Shown here one piece after another: positions 58,076 through 64,000 of a stretch of DNA of 64,000 nucleotides; within the stretch, counting starts at the first letter, position 1; every line of letters begins with the position of its first letter. Position numbers and translations under genes: made by a program. The stretch is from Anaerolineae bacterium. GTDB lineage: Bacteria; Chloroflexota; Anaerolineae; Aggregatilineales; Phototrophicaceae. The notes under the pieces were generated by a model. It did no database searches and was not told the origin of the DNA. It saw nothing but the letters and a program-made list of their open reading frames with translations. The stretch covers positions 46,892-110,891 of the forward strand of contig JAJEFB010000016.1 in NCBI GenBank assembly GCA_022820665.1, written 5' to 3'.

Positions 58076-59332
58076 ATGGAAAACGTGAGCATCCCGACCC
58101 TCTATCCCGTCAAGCAAGAGTTGCCCAAGGGCGACTCCCTGGATATCGACCAAAGGCTGGACGCCGAATGGGGGCGACTGGGGCTGGCCGAGGCGGTCCG
58201 GGGCAAGCGCATCGCGCTGGGATTCGGCAGCCGCGGCATCGCCAGCATTGACGTCATCGCCCGCAAATTGGTCGCGCTGGTCAAAGACTCGGGCGGTCAA
58301 CCCTTTATCGTGCCGGCCATGGGCAGCCACGGCGGCGGCACCCCGGCTGGACAAATCGAAGTGCTCGATGGCTTGGGCATCAGCGAAGCGACCATGGGCT
58401 GTCCCATTCAGGCCACGATGGAAGTTGTCAATACGGGCGTCACAAGCGTCGGCATGCCGGCTTTCTTGGACAAGAATGCGGCCGAAGCCGACGGTCTAAT
58501 CATCACCAATCGGATTAAAGTACATACCGATTTCCGCGGACCGCACGAGAGCGGCTTGCTGAAAATGCTGGCCATCGGACTGGGCAAGGAAACCGGCGCC
58601 CGCACCATCCACCAGCAAGGCACGGTAGGCTTGCGCGATTACATGCCGGTTGTCGCCAAGCATCTGATCGCCAATAGCAACTTCGTCGCCGGCTTCGGCG
58701 TGGTCGAGGACGGGTATCACACGGTCGCGCAGCTCGAAGGCTTCCGCGCCGATACCGTCGTCGCAGGCGACCAGCGCCTGCTGCTGCGCTCGCGCGAACT
58801 GATGCCGTCGCTGCCGGTGGACGATATTGATGTACTCATCATCGACGAGATGGGCAAGAACATCAGCGGCGCCGGCATGGATACCAATATCATTGGCCGC
58901 TGGATGGTCGAAGGCGAGCCCGAACCCGAATCGCCGCGCATCAAGCGCATCGCCATCCTCGACCTGACGCCGGAATCCCACGGCAACGCCACTACCTATG
59001 GTCTGGCCGATTTCATGTCGCGCCGGCTCTTCGATAAAATCGACTTTCCCATCACCACCAAGAATATGTTCACCAGCGGTTTCCTGCTGCGCTGCCGCAT
59101 GCCGCTGGTCTTCGAAAGCGACGAAGAGACGATCAAAGCGGCGCTCTTTGACGCCTTCCGCAGCGATCCGTCACAATGCGCCGACGCCCGCGTCATGCGC
59201 ATCAAGAACACGCTGGCGCTGGAAAACCTCTGGGTCAGCGCCAATATCGCCGCCGAACTGGGCGGGCGGGAAGCCGTCACCGTCAGCGAGGAAGCCACAT
59301 CCCTGGCTTTCGCCGCCGGCGCGCTGGTTTAG
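58076..59332 (+). CDS. LarA/DUF2088-like protein (lactate-racemase domain family)
   Basis: A 418-aa protein whose layout resembles the DUF2088/nickel-dependent racemase family. Key parts are KRIALGFGSRGIASIDVIARKL, the GSHGGGT loop (about residue 84), KVHTDFRGPHESGLLKMLAIGLGK with conserved His and Lys, FGVVEDGYHTVAQL, and GKNISGAGMDTNIIGR. Known members racemise 2-hydroxy acids with a nickel-pincer cofactor. The accessory genes larB, larC and larE were not seen nearby, so racemase activity is doubtful. It is convergent with the sugar-importer operon. Confidence 0.75.
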   Translation: MENVSIPTLYPVKQELPKGDSLDIDQRLDAEWGRLGLAEAVRGKRIALGFGSRGIASIDVIARKLVALVKDSGGQPFIVPAMGSHGGGTPAGQIEVLDGLGISEATMGCPIQATMEVVNTGVTSVGMPAFLDKNAAEADGLIITNRIKVHTDFRGPHESGLLKMLAIGLGKETGARTIHQQGTVGLRDYMPVVAKHLIANSNFVAGFGVVEDGYHTVAQLEGFRADTVVAGDQRLLLRSRELMPSLPVDDIDVLIIDEMGKNISGAGMDTNIIGRWMVEGEPEPESPRIKRIAILDLTPESHGNATTYGLADFMSRRLFDKIDFPITTKNMFTSGFLLRCRMPLVFESDEETIKAALFDAFRSDPSQCADARVMRIKNTLALENLWVSANIAAELGGREAVTVSEEATSLAFAAGALV

Positions 59333-59434
59333 CGTCTCGCATTGAATTGAGATTTCACCGGGTACGTGCGGCTCTCGTGTCGCCCACTATTGTTTCATTC
59401 ATAGAGCGTTCTGGGTGTCCTCTGCGTTTCAATC

Positions 59435-59465
59435 AAAAAGGGCGAGCCGGCGGCTCGTCCTTTTT
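59435..59465. terminator. Bidirectional rho-independent terminator
   Basis: AAAAAGGGCGAGCC-GGC-GGCTCGTCCTTTTT: a 9-bp GC-rich stem with one G-U pair, a 3-base loop, and A-run and T-run on each side. It lies between the convergent LarA-like gene and the sugar-permease operon, so it can end both transcripts. Confidence 0.8.
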
Positions 59466-59467
59466 AA

Positions 59468-59494
59468 TCTCTGTGCTCTCTGCGCCTCCTGTGG
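59468..59494. repeat. Solo copy of GxxExxY-element end repeat
   Basis: CTCTGTGCTCTCTGCGCCTC followed by CTGTGG matches the right inverted repeat of the GxxExxY element (31904-31930), with small insertions. A further related piece (TGGGTGTCCTCTGCG) is at about 59412-59426 on the other side of the terminator. It may be a remnant of a past element. Confidence 0.5.
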
Positions 59495-59500
59495 TGAATC

Positions 59501-60382
59501 CTAGCCCTTCACCGCCCCAAACGTCAGCCCGCGCACGATGAAGCGCTGCACCATCAGCGACAAGATCACCGGCACCGTGACCGCGATTAGCATGCGCGTC
59601 GTCACAAAGCCGAAGTCAATGCCGCGCACCGTGTCCGAGCCCGCCACCAGCATCGGATAGGGCTTCCAGTCCCGGTTAGCCAGCACGCTGGCGAAGAGGA
59701 ATTCGTTCCAGGCGAAGGCGAAGCAGATCAAGGTCGACGCCACCAGCGCGGGCCGCGCCAGGGGCAGGGCGATACGCCAAAAGGTCGTGAACTCGCTGGC
59801 GCCGTCCACCAGCGCCGCCTCGCGCAATTCGGGGGGCAGATCGGCGAAGTAATCGCGCATGATCAAGACCGCGAAAGGCAAGGTAAATGTGGCATTGACG
59901 ATGACCATGCCCGGCAACGTATCAAGCAGCTTCAAGTCGCGGAACATCAATACGAAAGGTATCAAGGTCGCGACCGGCGGCAAGAAACGCTGGGACAGAA
60001 ACCAGGACACCAGATTGCGGTTGCCGATGCCATATTTGAAGCGCGCCAAACCATATCCGGCCAGGGTGCCGAGCGTGGTCGCCACCGCTGTCGCGCCCAG
60101 CGAAATCAGGGTGCTGTTGCGCAAGGCTTTGATCGTCTCGGCGCCGCCCGAACCGAACTCTTGCTGCCAGTTCAAGAGATTCGGCTCGAATTGCAAAAAG
60201 GGAATGATGGAGCCGTCTTTCCATTCCGATTTCAAAGAGGTCAAGACGGCGTATCCGAAGGGCGAGAATGCGATAAATGTACATATGATGGCCAGGGCGA
60301 TGATGAGCCGGTCGCTGAGCGAGGCGCGCGTGAAGGCGCTGCGCGGTTCCATCAGCGGGAGTGAGTCTGTTTTTGCTGCCAT
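59501..60382 (-). CDS. Carbohydrate ABC transporter permease (MalG/UgpE-like)
   Basis: A 293-aa membrane subunit with the EAA loop ELREAALVDGASEFTTFWRIALPLARP. The first helix LIIALAIICTFIAFSPFGYAVLTSLK and the PFAVLIMRDYF segment are also typical. It is 15 bp after the MalF-like gene. The operon (binding protein, permease, permease) has no ATPase. Confidence 0.92.
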   Translation of the reverse strand: MAAKTDSLPLMEPRSAFTRASLSDRLIIALAIICTFIAFSPFGYAVLTSLKSEWKDGSIIPFLQFEPNLLNWQQEFGSGGAETIKALRNSTLISLGATAVATTLGTLAGYGLARFKYGIGNRNLVSWFLSQRFLPPVATLIPFVLMFRDLKLLDTLPGMVIVNATFTLPFAVLIMRDYFADLPPELREAALVDGASEFTTFWRIALPLARPALVASTLICFAFAWNEFLFASVLANRDWKPYPMLVAGSDTVRGIDFGFVTTRMLIAVTVPVILSLMVQRFIVRGLTFGAVKG

Positions 60383-60397
60383 CGCTATTCTCCCGAG

Positions 60398-61309
60398 CTA
60401 TTCGAAGCGCTCGCGCACACGATAGAAATAAATGGACGATACAACGATGGATACGATCACCAGCAAATAAGCCAGCGCGGCCGCCTCGCCCAGTTGGAAG
60501 CTGCCGACCAGCCCCTTTTCATAGGCGTAGTAGACATAAGTCTGTGTGACTGAGCCCGGGCCGCCGCGTGTCAAACTATAGGGGATGTCGATAATCTTCA
60601 GCGATTCGACCATGCGCAGCAGCATCACCGTGCCCAAAGCCGGCGCGATCATGGGGAAGGTGATCCAGCGGAAGAGGTTCCAGTTCGATTTGGTATCCAA
60701 CTGCGCCGATTCGTAAAGATCGTCAGGCACCGATTGCATGGCGGCGAGCACGACGATGAAGACGAAGGGCGTCCACTGCCAGACATCGGTGAACATGACC
60801 GCGAAACGGGCTGGCATCGGTTCGATGAACCAGTTGACACGCCCCAAGCCGAGTCCCTCCAGCACGTTGTTGATGGGTCCAGACTGCTCGTTGAATAGCA
60901 CCACGCCCAGCCAACCCAGGGCGATAGGCGCGGCGAATAGCGGCATCGTAACAATTGCTCGCATTTGTCGCAAAAAAGGCAGATTATGATTGAAGACCCA
61001 GGCGACAAAAGTGCCAAAAATTAGGGTCGCCGCCGTGCTACCAAGGAATAGAAAGGCGCTGAAGCTGGCGGTGCTGACCGCTTTCTTGTCAACTTTCTCG
61101 TCGCCGATGCCGAGGATCTCGGCGTAGTTCTCGAAGCCGATGTATTTGGGATTCTTCCCCAGACGATAATTGGTCAGGCTCAAGCCAAATGAATACACCA
61201 GTGGAAACAGAGTGAAGGCGAGGATCCAGATGACGCCGGGCATGAGGAAGAGGTATTTTGCTCGATTGTTCTTGAGAGTGCCGTCGGAGCGCTTCTCTTT
61301 GTTTGACAT
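60398..61309 (-). CDS. Carbohydrate ABC transporter permease (MalF/UgpA-like)
   Basis: A 303-aa membrane subunit. The N-terminus has the AKYLFLMPGVIWILAFTLFPLVYSF helix. The EAA loop is LYESAQLDTKSNWNLFRWITFPMIAP, with the usual Gly replaced by Thr (D-T instead of D-G), a slightly unusual change. It sits 117 bp downstream of the binding-protein gene with repeats between. Confidence 0.92.
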   Translation of the reverse strand: MSNKEKRSDGTLKNNRAKYLFLMPGVIWILAFTLFPLVYSFGLSLTNYRLGKNPKYIGFENYAEILGIGDEKVDKKAVSTASFSAFLFLGSTAATLIFGTFVAWVFNHNLPFLRQMRAIVTMPLFAAPIALGWLGVVLFNEQSGPINNVLEGLGLGRVNWFIEPMPARFAVMFTDVWQWTPFVFIVVLAAMQSVPDDLYESAQLDTKSNWNLFRWITFPMIAPALGTVMLLRMVESLKIIDIPYSLTRGGPGSVTQTYVYYAYEKGLVGSFQLGEAAALAYLLVIVSIVVSSIYFYRVRERFE

Positions 61310-61327
61310 AGGTATTGACCTGTTGAT

Positions 61328-61395
61328 GGGCGACTCATTGAGCCGCCCTTACAGATTTCATGTGCAGTGCGGGCGACCTGATAGGTCGCCCCTAC
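61328..61395. repeat. GTAGGGGCGAC-family palindromes between binding protein and permease
   Basis: GGGCGACCT-GAT-AGGTCGCCC (61371-61391) is a perfect 9-bp stem. GGGCGACTCATTGAGCCGCCC (about 61328-61348) is a diverged second copy. They match repeats at 293-388 and 40514-40579. Confidence 0.6.
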
Positions 61396-61426
61396 AATCG
61401 TCCCGCAGGTTGTGAGCAAAGCGAAA

Positions 61427-63100
61427 TTACATGCCGCCCATATAACCGATAGCCTGTTGATAGATCTCCAACTGGCTGTCGGTATCGAGGTCGTCGGTGA
61501 TCTCTTCCCAGTCTTCGGCTGTGTTATCCAGCGCTTCTTGCGCTGTCGACTGCCCGGTCATCGCCTCGGACAGGCGGATATCCAGCGTCTCCTGGATGTA
61601 TTCCAACGTACCGGGAATGCGCAGATAGGTAACCGAAGTCGGCTTGTCGTAGACATTGGAGCCGTAAGCGTTGATGTAGCGCTCCATGTCGGCGGCGTTG
61701 AAGCCAACAGCAGTGTAATCTTCCGAAACCGCCGTGCCGCGCGGCGCATAGAGCTGGTAGGTGCAGCAGGGATCGACGCCTTGCCAGCCGGTGGTGGCGT
61801 TGTAGAAGTTGATGGACGGGTTGGCGATCAGCGCCATGTAGAAGTAGGTCAGCTCCGGATTCTCGGTGAATGTCGACATGGTCGGGTGCCAGGAGCCGCC
61901 GGTGGTGTTGCCGACGCAATTGGGATTCTCGGTGTCGATGACGAATTCGCCAGTTTCGCGGTCATACCATTCGGAGGAGCAAGGCGTGACGTTCGCGCCC
62001 AGATTGCCCTTGATGGTGGAGCGCTCTTCATTCTGCGAAATCGCGCCGACATCGCCCCAGCTGAAGGTGGCGATGGCGTTGCCGGTGAGGAAATTGTCCC
62101 AAGCCTCGCCCAACTGCCAGCCGAATTGCGCTTCTTGCCCAGTCGCGGCTAGCTCTTGCAGGAACTCAAGCGCGCGGACATGGCCCGGCTCATTGATGAG
62201 CGGCGTCATATCGTCCGGATCGAACCAGAAGACGTTGTCATACTTGGAGACGGCGCGCGGGTCATCGCCATCAGCCGGGGTCACTGCGAAGGACGCTGCC
62301 AGCGTGGCGAAGTGGAAGTGCCCCTGTCCTCCGGGCGCCAGGTGGAGGCTGATGCCGTCATCGGGGTCGCCATCGCCGTTCCAGTCCTTGCCATTAAAGA
62401 AGCTGGTGATCGCCAGCAAATCTTGCCAGGTAACGATGGGATAGGGCATGGGCTCGCCGACTTCGGCTTCGTAGGCGGCTTGCCATTCGGGATCACTGAG
62501 AATGTCATGACGATAGTAGAGGAGTTGCGCGTCGCCGTCCATCTGGCTGCCGTAAGTTTCGCCGCCCCATTGCAGCAAAGCGCGGAAGGCGGGAGCGGTG
62601 TCCTCCGGTGTCCAATGAGTGAAGCGCTCATCGCCAATCCATTGGTCGATCGGCTGGATCCAGCCGTTGCTAATCCAATCGCCATATTGCCAGGAGGCGC
62701 CGATGAAGACGTCGTAGGTATATTGCCCGGTCAGGAAGTCGGCAGGGATGGTCGTACCCAGTTGGTTGTAGGGGATTTCGACGATTTCCAGGGTAGCGCC
62801 AGTGGCTGCTTCAAAGGCATTGCGCCAGAAGTAGATAGTGCCGGAGATGCCGCCGCGCGAGCCTTGACCCAGGACGCCGAAGGTGATCGTCTTGCCTTCG
62901 CCCAGGGCATGGCCGTCCGGGACATTCGCCCCGAGCAGCGCTTCAAATGCCAGCGTCTGCTCCAACTCGGTTTCGGCGACTTCGGGTATCGGGAACAATT
63001 CCTGCGCCGTCTTGCCAAAAAACGTGTCCTGCGCGGAAACGCCAAGGACACCGATCACGAAAATCATAAGCGCGATCAGGATCGAAACTTTAGCTTTCAT
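61427..63100 (-). CDS. Extracellular sugar-binding protein of ABC importer
   Basis: A 557-aa family-1 binding protein. The Sec signal peptide (KAKVSILIALMIFVIGVLGVSA, then QD) is followed by an unusually long N-terminal segment before the first GKTITFGVLGQGSRGG strand. Other features are YDVFIGASWQYGDWISNGWIQPIDQWIGDERF, an EF-hand-like acidic loop NGKDWNGDGDPDDG, and FLTGNAIATFSWGDVG. It is about 100 residues longer than usual for this family. AGGAG precedes the ATG. Sugar specificity is unknown; the DGDGD-type loop may bind calcium. Confidence 0.92.
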   Translation of the reverse strand: MKAKVSILIALMIFVIGVLGVSAQDTFFGKTAQELFPIPEVAETELEQTLAFEALLGANVPDGHALGEGKTITFGVLGQGSRGGISGTIYFWRNAFEAATGATLEIVEIPYNQLGTTIPADFLTGQYTYDVFIGASWQYGDWISNGWIQPIDQWIGDERFTHWTPEDTAPAFRALLQWGGETYGSQMDGDAQLLYYRHDILSDPEWQAAYEAEVGEPMPYPIVTWQDLLAITSFFNGKDWNGDGDPDDGISLHLAPGGQGHFHFATLAASFAVTPADGDDPRAVSKYDNVFWFDPDDMTPLINEPGHVRALEFLQELAATGQEAQFGWQLGEAWDNFLTGNAIATFSWGDVGAISQNEERSTIKGNLGANVTPCSSEWYDRETGEFVIDTENPNCVGNTTGGSWHPTMSTFTENPELTYFYMALIANPSINFYNATTGWQGVDPCCTYQLYAPRGTAVSEDYTAVGFNAADMERYINAYGSNVYDKPTSVTYLRIPGTLEYIQETLDIRLSEAMTGQSTAQEALDNTAEDWEEITDDLDTDSQLEIYQQAIGYMGGM

Positions 63101-63277
63101 GGGATACTCCTATCCAGCCAATGATTATTGATAGATGTGCTACCGGCATACGGCAGGGAACGACATTTTCGCCGGAGCGCCCACCAGTATAGCGCGTTTT
63201 CAGCCGAAAAGCGAATGGTTGGTAGTGCGCTCCAGTGCAATCGCTTCAAAATAATTTTGTGTCGATCGCCCCATAAA

Positions 63278-63799
63278 TCATCCAAAAAGACGGCTTTTGC
63301 CCTTGAAACGCCCCCTTGACTTACTCTTGAAATGCCCTAGTTCTAGCGCCAAATTCCGAAAGTATATTGACACCGTATAGATACAGTCTGTTTTTTTGGA
63401 AGGGGATTTTTTAGAGTTCGGCGATGAAGCGGGCGCGGTTGGGCGGATCGGGTTGGCTGGGTGTTGAATGGTGGCGTTGGGAGTAGGCGCGGGGCTATCG
63501 GGCAGCTGTTTCTTGGTTATAAGTTTTTCCGACATTGTCCGTTTCGCGGACAAAGAAAAACTTTTTTCGGACAAAGTTGCGTTTTGTCGGGGACGCAGGG
63601 TAGGATGATGGATGCCTGCAAGCAGCCGCAGGGCGGCAGCGAAAAGGTATGCCGCGCTCACGCGAAATAGGTTGCCTTCTCGTCGCATGAGCGACAGGGT
63701 TTGCATAAACAGGTAGACGGCGTTGATGTGGTTATGGATATCGAGCAGGCGCATGGGGTCCCGTTTTTCGCGGTCTGAGAAGTTTCTGGTTTTGGGCAT
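63278..63799 (-). CDS. Uncharacterised protein with proline/serine/lysine-rich middle
   Basis: A 173-aa ORF with a plausible GAGGA ribosome site before the ATG at 63799. Residues 1-65 look like a folded helical region (RLLDIHNHINAVYLFMQTLS, then AAYLFAAALRLLAGIHHP). The rest is low-complexity (KKQLPDSPAPTPNATIQHP ... KKSPSKK) and basic at the C-terminus. No family is recognised. Its DNA carries repeated CGGACAAAG/TTGTCCG motifs (63533-63582) coding for LSEKSFSLSAKRTMSEK. It may be a genuine small protein with a degraded 3' half. Confidence 0.4.
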   Translation of the reverse strand: MPKTRNFSDREKRDPMRLLDIHNHINAVYLFMQTLSLMRREGNLFRVSAAYLFAAALRLLAGIHHPTLRPRQNATLSEKSFSLSAKRTMSEKLITKKQLPDSPAPTPNATIQHPANPIRPTAPASSPNSKKSPSKKTDCIYTVSIYFRNLALELGHFKSKSRGRFKGKSRLFG

Positions 63800-63832
63800 G
63801 GGGGGTCCTCGCTTCGATGTGCTTGCGGACAT

Positions 63833-64000
63833 GATAGCACGGATGTTCTGATAAAGAGCGGCTCAATATTCGCGCGTTGGGGTTTTCTAACGATTGAGGG
63901 ACGCGTAGGGCGCGTTGGGCGCGTAGACACAGCCCTTCGACACAGCCAGTTGATTTAGGTCTGTAGGGGGCACAGAGCTACGCGGCGCTTCGTGTCTTTG
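63833..64000. other. Right-edge intergenic region
   Basis: No supported gene. It contains a short tandem repeat of about 9 bases, roughly GGGCGCGTA three times at 63900-63927. A GACACAG motif occurs at 63927-63946. The window ends within this stretch. Confidence 0.4.

Noticed and set aside
63658..63930. Reverse-strand frame at the right edge with TRPTRPTRP repeats
   Set aside because: It is produced by a short tandem DNA repeat, overlaps the better-supported frame at 63278-63799, and has no ribosome site.
1..64000. tRNA or rRNA genes
   Set aside because: No cloverleaf-like segments with a T-loop or conserved rRNA stretches were noticed in the intergenic regions; gaps are short and mostly explained by repeats and promoters.

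Overview
The window is a GC-rich bacterial chromosome segment. It is dense in ABC importers, FCD-type GntR regulators, small oxidoreductases, DNA methyltransferases and short CCCC/GGGG-rich palindromic repeats. Gene style (Sec or Tat leaders ending in AQ-D/E, scattered importer operons lacking ATPases, heterotroph catabolic islands, a GxxExxY element with CACAGAG ends) suggests a heterotrophic Chloroflexota of the Anaerolineae type, probably from a metagenome. That placement is inference; there is no rRNA, tRNA or marker gene here to confirm it.

Layout. 1-427: no gene; repeats, including a nested MITE-like insertion. 428-4417: peptide-type importer (permease, fused double ATPase, permease) whose binding protein should lie left of the window. 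4452-9327 (-): heterodimeric ABC exporter plus an MFS carrier. 9458-15513 (-): sugar importer, GH127 beta-L-arabinofuranosidase-like enzyme and a GntR regulator. 15705-18078 (+): D-amino-acid oxidase-like enzyme, RidA and a luciferase-like oxidoreductase. 18167-19231: exported SH3b protein. 19233-20932 (-): hydroxyacid dehydrogenase and a second GntR regulator. 21265-26658 (+): tandem DUF4438 paralogues, VOC protein, Ldh2-type dehydrogenase, a lysine-less aminotransferase-like protein and a normal aminotransferase. 26797-30608: second peptide-type importer without ATPases. 30710-34538: SDR, GxxExxY element, FmdA-type amidase, coiled-coil protein, second luciferase-like enzyme. 34673-40061: complete branched-chain amino-acid type importer with a GNAT gene inside it, then convergent thioesterase and MsrB. 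41202-46703: large nuclease/N6-methyltransferase-like protein, DinB protein, BNR protein, beta-class methyltransferase. 46917-55815: exported spondin protein, Gfo/Idh/MocA oxidoreductase, aspartoacylase-like hydrolase, third peptide-type importer, SDR, homocysteine methyltransferase-like protein. 55987-57915: small membrane protein and a compact restriction-modification pair (SPPY methyltransferase plus endonuclease VII-like nuclease). 58076-63100: LarA/DUF2088 protein and a second sugar importer. 63278-64000: one uncharacterised ORF and repeats.

How it fits together. The cell appears to scavenge peptides, sugars and branched-chain amino acids through several binding-protein importers, of which only two carry their own ATPases here. 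Oxidases, dehydrogenases, amidases and aminotransferases then process small acids and amines. Two GntR genes sit beside TTGTC/GACAA palindromes that are plausible operators. A recurring pattern is that every binding-protein to permease junction (five of five) carries a hairpin-forming repeat. The least explained parts are the DUF4438 operon, the catalytic-lysine-less aminotransferase read through a repeat, the TIR-flanked GxxExxY gene, and the two restriction or methylation loci.
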